DNA of 64,000 bases from Perognathus longimembris pacificus (taxonomy: Eukaryota > Chordata > Mammalia > Rodentia > Heteromyidae): the NCBI RefSeq assembly GCF_023159225.1, contig NC_063174.1:38847691-38911690 (forward strand). The letters run 5' to 3'. Shown one piece after another: positions 53,931 through 64,000 of the stretch; within the stretch, counting starts at the first letter, position 1, and every line of letters begins with the position of its first letter. Made by a program: the position numbers and the translations under genes. A model generated the notes under the pieces. That model worked only from the letters and a program-made list of their open reading frames with translations, made no database searches and had not been told where the DNA came from.

Positions 53931-54603
53931 AGAAAGTTAGATACAGTATATGTATAATAAAATGTATAGATCTGAAATGTTGCTAAAATTTGGATTGCTT
54001 ATGCCCATTGGCTGTTATGAGTAATATTATTATAAACATCTATCATGTATTGATTTGGTCCATGTGTTTAAATGTGTCATGTGAAGCCATATGTGTTGAT
54101 GAAACCAGGTCTCTGTCCCAAAGAGCTCACTTGCATAGCACAAAAAGTGAAAAGTCCTTTGAAGGAGGGTGGTTTCAGGGTATTCCCTAGAAGAAACAGG
54201 CTTGGGCATCTCACCTGGCCTCGTGAAAAGCTCATCAAAAACATCATTTTTGTTCATACATGTCCTATGTTTCATTACTTGATAATAGTAATGAGAAATT
54301 ATGAAGTTAACTTTGGAATATATTAATTTTTTCACAGTTCTTATTGAAACTTTCTTTTGGAAGATTTTGAGCTACTACTGGCCAATATTACATCTCTGAG
54401 CTGTTGCTGGTCAGTTGAGTCAGTAGAATGTCTCTGATTTGGGGTCCTTTTATTTCTTCTCTTGATCCATGTCTGTTGCTGTCGTTATCAGATTGTCTCT
54501 GTTATTATATAACTCAGCTTTTTATTTATTCTCCTTCCCTACTTTCTCTTCTTCCCTTTTGTCCACACCTTCCTTACCCTCCTCATCCCTTCTCACTCAC
54601 CTC
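53931..54603. other. Unique noncoding sequence
   Basis: A C/T-rich patch at 54520-54605 precedes the SINE. The two-strand frames at 54030-54335 have no domain. Confidence 0.45.
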
Positions 54604-54790
54604 CTTTCTTGTAACAGTACTGGGAATTGAATTTGGTCCCTCAAACTTATTAGGGAAATACTCTACCACTTAATCCACATCCCCAGCTCTTTTTCTTTAG
54701 TTTGAGATAGGCCTTGGACCATAGTCCTCCTACTCGCAACTCTTAAGGCAGCTGAGATTACAGACCTGTACTACCCCACTCAGCTCTAGC
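54604..54790 (-). mobile_element. B1-ID dimeric SINE
   Basis: Antisense ID ('CAGTACTGGGAATTGAATTT', 'CTCTACCACTTAATCCACAT') then antisense B1-like ('TTTGAGATAGGCCTTGGACC', 'GCAGCTGAGATTACAGACCT'). Confidence 0.75.
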
Positions 54791-55088
54791 TCTGCTTAAT
54801 TTTGTCAAAGCAGTAATAATACCATAAAACACAGTTTAAAAGAGTTCCCAACAGAGCACTAGCTTTCCGATTATTAAATCATAAAACCATGGACAGTGTC
54901 TTATTGCAAGTGTAGTAAAGTCCATATGTGAGACATTTGTGGAATGCTTTCATGGGAATGAATGTGAGGTGTTTAAAAATAAACAAATTGATGTATGCGT
55001 TTTTGTTCCATGAAATAATAAATAACTACTACTTATTATTTATTAAATAATGTCCATATAGCTAAGTTGCATCATATAAAGTAGTAGA

Positions 55089-55165
55089 TTGGGACTAGGT
55101 ATAGCTCGGTGATAGGCCATTTATCTAACAGTTACTGGGGTTATTCCCCAGCACTGCCAAATACA
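55089..55165 (+). mobile_element. ID element
   Basis: 'ACTAGGTATAGCTCGGTGAT', then 'TACTGGGGTTATTCCCCAGC' and 'ACTGCCAAATAC'. It is diverged and has no tail. Confidence 0.65.
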
Positions 55166-56559
55166 TTAGTATATTGGATTTACTAGGTATAATTTATTCC
55201 TAATTATTGCTTATCTCTGAAATGCTTTTCAGTTATTTTTCTCAGTGGGAGAATCTCAGTCCTTCCCTCCTTCCCTCCTTCCTGCCAGTGTTTGTGTTAA
55301 CCCCCACAGAGAAAGAGCTATCCAGTGTAATGTCCTAGGGGAGCTGATAGCCATTCCAGGACCATTTAGGACCTTTGTGGATCATTTATGTTGCTTTTAT
55401 TCTTATTATAAAATTGACTAGACAGGGTTAAGTTTGCAGGTCAGCTGTAAACACTTGATAGTTTCTAATCACAAATTGACTAATTGGGAAGTTTCTATTA
55501 AGTTACTGGAAAATAGGTCACCAGACACATTGATTGTATTTATCCCATAATTTAAGTGGACCGTCTGTTGAGTCACTTTGGTAATTGTGCGTTTTTGTAA
55601 GTATTAGTATATCCAGTTAAGTTGAAGCCAAGGGTGCTTGCTGGGAATCCTTTCAAGAGCCTAAGGGGCATTATAGCCAGCTGTCTGGACTGTAACTTTC
55701 CCTGAGTAGTTTTGTCTATTCCCCTTCTTCGTGTTCCCTTCTCTGAGTTGTAAAAGTTCGTGTTTTCATTATGGAAGTTGAAGCTCATGCTAGTTGGAGA
55801 TAATTCGCTAAAAAGGAGAAATAGGTTTGGGAATAGGAATCTGACACCAAACATTTGGCAGTAGCCTTAGCAGTAGCTTCATTTCTTTTCAATGAAACTA
55901 CAGGATGGGGGAGGGGTGACAAGAAAAACCATGGGCAATTCAGCGTGCTGGCTATTCAGCCCACTAGCCTCTTGAAAAAAGCCTCTCAGGAAAGGAGCTC
56001 AGGAAGGGTATGACTGGGAGAGTCTGAGCTCAAGGTCTAAGCAAAGTGGCTTAGTTTAGTCTACTCAGAAATCTGGCTGTACATTTCATCTCATTTTCCT
56101 GTGAGATCTGAAAAGTAATTACAAATGTGGAATCTTAAGGCCACACAGAGCAGTAGCTGTGTAGAAAATCTAACACAGGCAATGTGCATACACAGGCAAT
56201 ATTTTCTGTAAAAAAGAAATAGTGGTTCTGTTCTGGGCCCTTTTCATTCTCAAGGTGATACCATCTAGTTTCATGACGTTAAATGCTATCTGTGAGATTC
56301 TGGAGTTCCCTATTCTGGTTTTCCCTGCTTAGACTTTCTTAAAACAGACTTTTCTTGCTGCCTCTCTGTATTTCCACAATTATTGATGTTTGGCAAACCT
56401 TGCTCATTTCACTTGGTCAACAAGTCCCACCTTCTAGGAAAAAGCCCAGCCAGTCCAGAGTAACCAGTCTGGCTAGTCATCCAGTAGTCCTTAATCTTCT
56501 AACCTTTTTCTCTCCCACTCAGTGTTCCTTGAGAATATCATTTACCTGTTGCTGAAACT
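55166..56559. other. Unique noncoding sequence
   Basis: A short CCTT repeat lies at 55259-55286. No exon or repeat was otherwise recognised. Confidence 0.45.
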
Positions 56560-56784
56560 GAGTATTTGGGAGTGTTTTTGATTGGTCTCTTATCAACCCA
56601 TCCATGTTGTTTCTTAATCTCTTCTAATCCATCATCATGCCTTCTCTTCTCTGTACCCTCAAAAACAGCCAGTCTTTGCAGCTCATCTCTGCTGATCACA
56701 CCTTAATGCAAGCCATTTTCATCTAGCCTGGGTCACATGATGTCATTGGGTTATGGAACCTGGCAACCCCACCATGGTGCTCTT

Positions 56785-56862
56785 ATGAACGATCTTGCTT
56801 TGTCTCCTAGCTGGCCTTAAACTCCTGGGCTTAAGTTATTTATTTCAGCCTCTGAAGCTTTT
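56785..56862 (-). mobile_element. B1/7SL-like SINE fragment
   Basis: 'GATCTTGCTTTGTCTCCTAG' and 'CTGGCCTTAAACTCCTGGGC' are antisense 7SL-derived SINE sequence. Confidence 0.75.
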
Positions 56863-56932
56863 TCTCCCCCTAGTGCTAGATACTAGTTTATGCTAAGCAA
56901 GTCTTCTCCTACTGAGCTATACTCCGCCTCAT
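56863..56932 (-). mobile_element. ID element
   Basis: Antisense ID: 'CCCCCTAGTGCTAGATACTA', 'GCTAAGCAAGTCTTCTCCTA', ending 'CTGAGCTATACTCCGCC'. It lies on the 5' side of the adjacent B1 fragment, so the pair is not the usual B1-ID dimer. Confidence 0.75.
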
Positions 56933-57340
56933 GTTGCTCTTAAAATCCAACCCTGTATTCAACCCTGTTGTCAGGTTTCCTCAAAGTCTTATACCTATCT
57001 GCCTCCCATCACATGTTGTCATCTCCTCTCCTCTCCAGCTACACTGGCTCTTTTTCACCTTCGATGTGCTGAGTTTATGTTTAAGGGTTTTTTCCCTTCC
57101 TCTTCTTTCTGCCTGGCATGTTCTATAGAAAGGACATGATGGTATAACTGGATTCCTCCTTGACATTTAGGCTATCAGTTTATTTAAATGACTTTGCCCC
57201 CCAGAGAGGCCTTTTTTGACCAGTTAGTATAAAGTAGCCAGCCAACCATTCTTGGCTGTCTGACCATATTTTAATTTCCTGAATGGCATTTGCCACTGCC
57301 CAGCTCCATAGTGCTTATTGCTCTTGCTCTCTCCTTTAGG

Positions 57341-58210
57341 TAACCCCCTCAAGAAAGGTCAATACTGACTGTGGTGTTATCATTTTCCCAAGCTTTATGT
57401 TAAGCAAGCTACAGAATAGATATCCAGGGAACATTTTTTTCAGTATTTGTTATTAGCATATATGAGTTTCTCAAAGGGATTCATTGTGGTAGTTCTATAC
57501 ATGCATACAGTATACCCCAGTCAAATTCATTGCTTCTGTCACTCTTATTTCTCCTTCCTACATTCTTGCAGGACATAGTATTAATTGAAGTATAAATTTA
57601 CCCCAAGGCATCTAAAATTCTGGGAAAAAGGAGATCTTAAAATACATGTTTAGCAAACAAGGATCAGTAAGTAGAAAATATCACAACTAAAAATGATCGC
57701 AACTATGAAATATATAAATATCATTGGTGCTAATCGTCATTTAGTAGATTGCTATCCCTATCTTTGCTAAAAATTTGAAAATGAAACCCTTTCAAGTTTA
57801 TTCACAAGTGCATTTTCCATATCCTATATTTTTTAAAGTTTCATAAGTTGTTCAAAATGGCCTCTCTTTCTACAGCAGTTTCAAGACTGTATCTGGACAG
57901 TGAAGGCAGAACCTTTATGTGCATTGCCTAGGGAAATGTGTAGAGCCTTAGCTCATTCCTTGCTTGCACCTAAGTGACTGTAATCACTTAAGTGATTACG
58001 AAAGTTTTGCATTTGAAGTTATAGCCATGTGATAATATGACATAGTATACGACTTAAGAACAGACAACATACACAATATCCTAGACCATATAGCACTAGG
58101 TATATAGTACTCTTGTTTCAACTGAACAACAGAAATGTAGAATAAAAATTTCTCAAAACAGGCCCTGTCATCAAAGGACACGTGAGTGAACACCTAAAGC
58201 AAAGTCTCTG
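57341..58210. other. Unique noncoding sequence
   Basis: Sequence at about 57440-57570 (with 'CTATACATGCATACAGTATA') could be a decayed L1 3' UTR, but this is unproven. It contains the palindrome 57980-57999. Confidence 0.4.
57980..57999. other. Perfect 20-bp palindrome
   Basis: GTAATCACTT-AAGTGATTAC with no spacer. Confidence 0.92.
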
Positions 58211-58305
58211 GGCTGGGAGTATAGCTGTTAGAGTGCTTGCCTGTCATGTTCGAGATTTATGTTCAAATCTCGGTTCATAGGAGGGAAAACAAAACAAAAA
58301 AAAAC
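58211..58305 (+). mobile_element. ID element
   Basis: 'GGGCTGGGAGTATAGCTGTT', 'GAGTGCTTGCCTGTCATGTT', a box-B-like 'GTTCAAATCTCGGTTC' and a CAAAA tail. Confidence 0.8.
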
Positions 58306-58642
58306 CCAACAACGCTAAACCAGAGTCTCAAACCACAGGACCCTGGCATAAGTGGACACATTATTCTTTTTTTCTAGAGAGCTGTTTATGATCAGTATTT
58401 TGCAGCATCCAGATATTGAAAAATGTCCCGAGAGGGCAAAATCTTCCCCATCAAAAACTACTCAGCTACATTAAATGTGTTTTCTCTAAATTGCAGGATT
58501 ATAATTGAAAAGTCAGGAAAATATCTGATACAGCTAAGATGTTTGGGCAAGGGAAATGAAGCAGTTTTTTAAAAGAAGTATAAAAGAAAGATTGTTGTGC
58601 ACTATTACTAAATTATACAAATGTACTTCTGAGGGGCTTGGT
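58306..58642. other. Unique noncoding sequence
   Basis: Nothing recognised. Confidence 0.45.

Positions 58643-58679
<37 letters not shown>
58643..58679. repeat. GT microsatellite
   Basis: About 18 GT units ending in a T run. Confidence 0.95.
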
Positions 58680-58682
<3 letters not shown>

Positions 58683-59154
58683 TTTGCCTGTTCCCATCAC
58701 CATGGAGCTAAACACTTGGAGAAACATGTTAGGTTAGTACCAGTAATGATTGAAGACGATAAAACCCATTTCCCTCTCTTCTGTTCCTCATTAGCCAAGG
58801 AAATGTGTTATTAGTTTAAATGGTTTTTATGTTGGGCATCAAGGTAGCAATGACATGTTTTCCTGGGCATTTTTTTCCCGGAAATTACTAGCAGTGTAAT
58901 TTGGACAGACATGATTAATATTTTTAGAGAAGAGGAAATGTAATGGAAGATGTGTAGATTGGAACCCCTTTAATTCGTTCTGCATACATATTGTAGCTCT
59001 CTGCTGCAGAGATCATACTTTATTACTTAGGAATCCTCTGCATTATACTGATTTTTTAATATAGGAAGTAAATAGCAAAATCTAAGCAAGCTAGTTTTAG
59101 TGTGTAGAAGTGATTGATACTTTGAATAAATGAAATTATTTCTAGATTCCCTAT
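58680..59154. other. Unique noncoding sequence
   Basis: Nothing recognised. Confidence 0.45.
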
Positions 59155-59234
59155 CCCTTAGTTCTTGGAGTCAGATGCTAGGGATTTCTGCATGCAAGGA
59201 AAATGCTCTACCACTAGGCTACACACTAGCCCTC
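59155..59234 (-). mobile_element. ID element (diverged)
   Basis: Antisense ID: 'GATTTCTGCATGCAAGGAAA', 'ATGCTCTACCACTAGGCTAC', 'ACACTAGCCC'. Confidence 0.65.
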
Positions 59235-59307
59235 AGCCATAGAAGATGGTATAAGACCAAAGTTTTTGAAAGTACATTTCTATTCTGAGAGGAGTTAAGA
59301 GCCTCAG

Positions 59308-59398
59308 TGGGATCTAGAGGTGAAGCTCAGTGGTAGAGTACTTTCCTAGCAAGTGCAAGGGCTTGGATTCATTCCCAGCACCACAAATCAAAACAAGA
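59308..59398 (+). mobile_element. ID element
   Basis: 'AGGTGAAGCTCAGTGGTAGA', 'TTTCCTAGCAAGTGCAAGGG' and 'GGATTCATTCCCAGCACCAC' with an A-rich tail. Box A is well kept. Confidence 0.85.
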
Positions 59399-60084
59399 TG
59401 CCTCAGTGAACCACTCCATATGCTTACTGTAATCGGAAGTAGATTGCATGCAAGGTGAGTGGATGGTGTGGTTGCTGGGGCACGTTTGTACACACGTGTA
59501 GGTAATTTGTTTGTGAAGGATTTAGTTTGTGAATCTTAATAATTTGATCTGTAATTTTTGAAACATTTTGAATGCTTACAAGCAGCAGATGTCAATATTT
59601 TCATTCTCTGTTAAATATTACAATTTCACTTTTTGTAAGGGAAAGCCTAGCAAGAAAGAATGTTTCTAGCTTTTCTTAATGATGTACATTGCTGGTAGAA
59701 ATTTCCCTCAGTGGCACTGGACTCTCTCAGGACAATTTTTATAATTTGGCAAAACAATCTGTTTCAAGGATTTATAATTTTGTTATTTAGAGGACTGATC
59801 ATCTTAAAGAGATGCCCATGAAGAATAGTGTGTGACCCTGGAATTTACCTGATGATTAAATTTAGAGAAATAAAGACATTTTTCTAAAACTAGTACCTAG
59901 GTCCTGATTCACCATTAGAATACTCCATTGGTTATCATATACAGACCAAAACTTTTCAGCCTTTTATTTTTTTGCAAAATGTAAAATTTCATTTTGAAAT
60001 GGTAGAAGATGAGTTTTCTAACAGCTCAAAAAAATAAGAAGCACGCTTCTGTTTTAAGTTAAATTGTGTAGGATTGCTTGGTTA
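59399..60084. other. Unique noncoding sequence
   Basis: Nothing recognised. Confidence 0.45.
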
Positions 60085-60136
60085 TGTGTGTATGTATGCA
60101 TGCATGCATGTATGCATATTTATGCATGTGTGTGTG
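60085..60136. repeat. TGTA/TGCA simple repeat
   Basis: TGTATG and GCAT units (GCATGCATGCATG), partly palindromic. Confidence 0.9.
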
Positions 60137-61365
60137 AAATTTCACTTTATGGCTCAATTTTCTGAGTCATGGAATACTTTCCCCTGGATGGTCATTGAAA
60201 TATAGGCTGAGAGAGACCTATTTATACACCAAATATATGTATGGTATGTAAGATCTTTTTATAGTTTTAGTGGGCTCATTATTGTAGAACCTAAATTTAA
60301 ATGTACATCTTAAAGAACCTGTTGAAGTTTACCATTTATATATTCATTTGTTTCTTGGTTCTACTTCAGAGTCCTGTTGAAACTTCTTGCTTGTTTGAAA
60401 TATTGAACAGCTTTGGTAGAAATTAAATGGCAACTATTTGTGAATTAAAATTGCATTACTCTATTCAAATTATATTTTTTAATCAGTAAGTATAGTCAGC
60501 TGTAAGCTACTTCAGTGACTTATGCAAATGCAAGTTGGTTTTCTCACGTGAGAAATAGCTTTTGAAGTTACTAATCCAAGGCTGGTGTTTGGTGTACTAC
60601 CAAGGACCCTAGATTCTGTCTTAATTCCACTGATATCTTTTCTCATGCTTGGTTAATTATGACAATGCCTACTGTTCTTCTAGGCATCTTCTTCTCAAAA
60701 AGGAGGAAGAAAGTGGTGGGCAAAGACAGGCTGAGACCTTCCTTTATATCAGGAATGCTTAAATCTACCAAGAAATTGCAATCTGGAGACTTGAGCTTAT
60801 GTTTCTTAGCTCAGACTGAGAGGAACTAGTTACCCCTAGACTGATCACTGCCAAGAGGCATAGGAGTCATGAGTAGAGAATTCATGCCATGGTACTGCAT
60901 ACCTACCTGAACAAACAGAACCTACTGATAGTGAAGAATGGACGAGTTGAACAGGGTAGGTAATGTACAGTGTGAGCCACATCTGTTGGAACGAGTCTGG
61001 TATGCGCTAGATAAGTTTGAGCAGTACAGTGCCCTTTGACTTACTTCCTTTCTTAATTTCCTGAAATAAATTATGGATTTTATTGTTGAGAATCTTTTAG
61101 ATATTCATCTCTAGTCATCCTTGTCAATGTGCTAGGTGACTTGATGCTAGAATTGCAAAGACTATATTTTAGATTATCCCGTAATGTTAATTATATGGTT
61201 AAAAATGGGTTTTTAGTTGATCTTCAGAATTCAAAGTTGAAACCTATTTGATAAATCATACCTTTAAAAGGAATTCTTTTTATTAGTTGTCTAAAAGATT
61301 AATTTGGTTTTATTTGTAAATAAAACACCCTGAAGAATTCATTTTCAAATGGGGATTGACCATCG
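60137..61365. other. Unique noncoding sequence
   Basis: Nothing recognised. Confidence 0.45.
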
Positions 61366-61405
<40 letters not shown>

Positions 61406-61420
61406 TGTATGTGCGCGCAT
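61366..61420. repeat. GT microsatellite with GC steps
   Basis: GT repeat passing into TATGTGCGCGCATA, just outside the tail end of the next SINE. Confidence 0.95.
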
Positions 61421-61441
61421 ATAAATATATTCATAGTCTAC

Positions 61442-61666
61442 TTTTTTTGTCTGTGTTAATACTGGACCTTTAACTTGGGGCCTGGGCTCAGTCCTGTAAC
61501 TTTTTCACTCCAGGCTGGCATTCTACTGCTTGAGCCATATCTCCACTGCCGCCTTTTTGCTGGTTAATTGGAGATAAGAGTCTTCAGCTGTTTTTAAATG
61601 TTAATTCTCTTACCTTAAGCCTTCTAAGTATCTAGGATTATAGGTGTGAGCACCCAGCACCTGGCT
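61442..61666 (-). mobile_element. Composite SINE
   Basis: T-tract, right arm ('CTTTAACTTGGGGCCTGGGC'), spacer ('GGTTAATTGGAGATAAGAGT'), B1-like arm ('CTAGGATTATAGGTGTGAGC'). Confidence 0.8.
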
Positions 61667-61712
61667 CATATTCTGCCTTTTAAAATTGATAACATACTAT
61701 CACATGTAGTAT

Positions 61713-61882
61713 GATTTTCCTATGTTGTATCATACCATTTGAACAATTAATTGCTTTGGCATCATAATGAAGTCAGCTACTTTCCAGTCATCCACTTGAT
61801 TTTCCTATGTTGTATCATACCATTTGAACAATTAATTGCTTTGGCATCATAATGAAGTCAGCTACTTTCCAGTCATCCACTT
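61713..61882. repeat. Perfect tandem duplication of 85 bp
   Basis: Bases 61713-61797 and 61798-61882 are identical by direct reading (starting GATTTTCCTATGTTGTATC, ending GTCATCCACTT). The unit is unique sequence, not a known repeat. Confidence 0.98.
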
Positions 61883-62104
61883 AGTTACTTTCCACCTGTT
61901 CTACTGTTACAGTGTTGCAATTGCATATTTAATCATATAGATTAATTTTAATATTGTGAATTACTTTATTCAGAATCTTTGCATCTTAGTGACTTTTGAG
62001 GCATTTAGCTAATTGTAATACAATCACGTTCTACAATGCCCATCAGCAAGACATAAAAACACAAGTTGCTTACATTCCTCAGTATTTTTTCTTTATAGGA
62101 AGCC

Positions 62105-63772
62105 CATTGTATTTTTTTAAATTTTCTTTAAGTAGTTGTACAAAGGAATTGTCACTTAACAAAGCAATTTATGAACACAACATATCTTGATCCATGTGTC
62201 ATCCCTTTCACCTTTCTCACCCATCCCTCCCCTACCTACCTTTTTCCTCATACTTCCGAGTTCTGTAGGTATACATTGAATTCTTGACTCCAATTACCCC
62301 TTCCCTCCTCTTTATTCCTCTACCCTTTACCTCTTGACCCCACCCCACTCCTTTCAAGTACATACTTACTGGTGTTTGATGTGTTCAACTTTGTCTTTCT
62401 AAGGAATTAACACTATTTGAGTTCTCCCTTGCATTTACCATATTTCACTTACTACATTTGTATATACTTGCATACCACCTAATGTATTCACTTGTGTTTA
62501 TAGCTTCTACATAAAAGTGAAAACTTGCATTCTTTGTCTCTGTTGGCCTGACTTACTTTATGTAACTTTTTCCAATGTCTTTCCATTTCTTTACAAATGG
62601 CACAATACCATTCTTTTTAAGGAATGAGTAAAATTCCATTATGTATATATACCACATTTTCTTGATCCATTTGTTCCTTGAAAGGCATCTGGTCTTGATT
62701 CTGCACCTTGACTATAGTGAATATTGCTGCGGTGAACATGGTTGTGCTGGTGGCTTTACTGTATCCTTATTTATAATGTTGGACAAATGCCCAAGAGTGG
62801 AATTACTGGACCACAGAGTAGTTCTTTTTTTCTGAATAATTACTTATTTATTGTCAAAGTGATGTACAGAAGATTTACAGTTTCATACATAAGGCAGTGG
62901 GTACATTTCTTGTACTATTTGTTACCTCCTCCCTCACACCCTCCTCCCCCTCCCCCTTTCCCTCCCCCCCCCCCATGAGTTGTTCAGTTGTTCAGTGGTT
63001 CAAATGGTTTTGCAAGTATTGCTTTTGGAGTCGTTTGTCTTTTTATCCTTTGTCTCTCGATTTTGATATTCCCTTTCACTTCCCTAGTTCTAATACCAGT
63101 ATATACAGTATCCAGGGTACTCAGATGAAATAGAGTGATATAGCACAGGGACAACCACAGGCAGGGGATACAAGAGGATCATCAACAGTAGAAGCTACGG
63201 TTTCACATGGCATGTTGAAAGTAATTACAACAGTGATGTAACACTTGTTTCTATAACATGGAGTTCATTTCACTTAGCATCATCTTATGTGTTCATAGCT
63301 CTTGGGCATAGCTGTTGGGCTCTTGTGATCCTCTGCTGTGACTAGCCTAAACCTGTACTAATTATTCCCTATGAGGAAAACCATAGAGTCCATGTTTCTT
63401 TGGGTCTGGCTCACTTAGTATAATTTTTCCAAGTCCTTCCATTTCCTTACAAATGGGGCAATGTCATTATTTCTGATAGAGGCATAAAATTCCATTGTGT
63501 ATATGTACCACATTTTCCTGATCCATTTGTCTACTGAGACGCATCTGGGTTGGTTCCATATTTTAGCAATGACAAATTGTGCTGCGACACAGGGTAGTTC
63601 TATATTTATGATTTTATAATTTTTTATTTATAATTTTTTTGTGCTCCTGCATTTGTAAGCATTCATTATAGTGTAAATTACAAGAGATGCATAGGCCCCT
63701 ACCCTAATCAAGCCAAAATCCATTGCATTTCATTCGAGGAACTGCCATACAGCTTTCCAGAGTGGTTGAACC
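62105..63772 (-). mobile_element. Older L1 3' region, split by a younger L1
   Basis: 62105-62825 is an L1 3' UTR of the second subfamily, with an ORF2 C-terminal scrap ('CTTGATCCATTTGTTCCTTG', 'GCGGTGAACATGGTTGTGCT'). The same L1 resumes after the inserted copy ('GAGGAACTGCCATACAGCTT', 'TCCAGAGTGGTTGAACCA'). A further 120 bases (about 63612-63736) of non-L1 sequence beginning with a T-run may be another small retroposed insert. Confidence 0.82.
62826..63587 (-). mobile_element. Younger L1 3' end inserted in L1, 14-bp duplication
   Basis: Same subfamily as 15753 (3' UTR starting 'TGTCAAAGTGATGTACAGAA' on the plus strand, with the purine-rich tract in sense at about 62930-62975). It is truncated at 'TGTGCTGCGA'. 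CACAGAGTAGTTCT (62812-62825) and CACAGGGTAGTTCT (63588-63601) differ by one base. Confidence 0.93.
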
Positions 63773-64000
63773 AAGTATTGAGTATAAAAGAGAAATTTTT
63801 AGTCAACAAATGAATGAACGAATGGTTTGATTTTCATTTTATGGTAGTAAGGCTAGTTTTTTTTTTCCCCCTGATATTCTTTTTCTCTTTTAAGTAGCCT
63901 CTTCCTGTTTTTATTTATTACTTCTTGAGTAACAAGATGTAATTTTACAGTGCAAAATCGATATTCTCAGTGAAGAATATTATTAGCCCTTGTCACCTCA

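Larger units (their letters stand above)
56560..57340 (+). repeat. L2 fragment
   Basis: 'CTTCTTTCTGCCTGGCATGT', 'CCCCAGAGAGGCCTTTTTTG' and 'ACCAGTTAGTATAAAGTAGC', then 'GCTCCATAGTGCTTATTGCT', follow L2 3' order. The 5' part (56560-56725) has 'CTAATCCATCATCATGCCTT' and 'AACAGCCAGTC'. Two antisense SINE fragments interrupt it. Confidence 0.65.

Noticed and set aside
60085..61420. CRISPR-like or satellite array suspected from repeated TGTATG/TGTG units.
   Set aside because: They are ordinary short microsatellites without regular spacers.

Overview
This window is noncoding mammalian DNA from a rodent. The best diagnostic is a dimeric SINE with an ID-like (tRNA-Ala-derived) left half and a distinctive right half, present at 14 places. 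It matches what I recall of IDL-Geo, described as restricted to Geomyoidea (kangaroo rats, pocket mice, pocket gophers). B1-like, ID-like and B1-ID dimers, L1 with a rodent-type purine-rich 3' UTR, and old mammal-wide repeats (L2, MIR, MaLR and ERVL LTRs) agree with this. I found no convincing protein-coding exon, RNA gene, CRISPR array or operon-like organisation. The open frames present are short, AT-rich and mostly lie in repeats. The one exon candidate (41568-41625) is weak.

Layout. 1-7.4 kb is mostly unique with isolated SINEs, a MIR and an AT-rich patch. 7.4-9 kb is an old L1 loaded with B1/ID fragments. 9-15 kb is unique sequence with three dated SINE insertions. 15.7-17 kb holds a younger 5'-truncated L1 and an L2 end. 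18.3-24.7 kb is SINE- and microsatellite-rich. 24.7-28.5 kb is two old L1 pieces carrying SINEs, a MaLR LTR and a retroposed LTR transcript. 30.2-31.7 kb has a SINE with a long GA tail and an L1 with an inverted 5' end. 33-35.4 kb is a SINE/L1/ERVL-LTR cluster. 36-47 kb is largely unique, with old L1, an MLT1-like LTR and pyrimidine tracts. 47.9-48.7 kb is an ERV LTR split by a small L1. 50-61 kb is unique sequence with SINEs and an L2. 61.7-63.8 kb has a perfect 85-bp tandem duplication and an L1 inserted into an older L1.

There is no gene system to assemble. All 11 L1 pieces I could orient lie on the minus strand, and SINEs lean the same way. This is what is expected if the window is an intron, or introns, of a plus-strand gene, though that is inference. 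The most informative observations concern retroposon biology: signs that the Geo half-element is itself ID/tRNA-derived, a LINE-mobilised LTR transcript, a twin-primed L1, and nested insertions that can be ordered in time. Coordinates of old repeats are approximate because I could not run an alignment.
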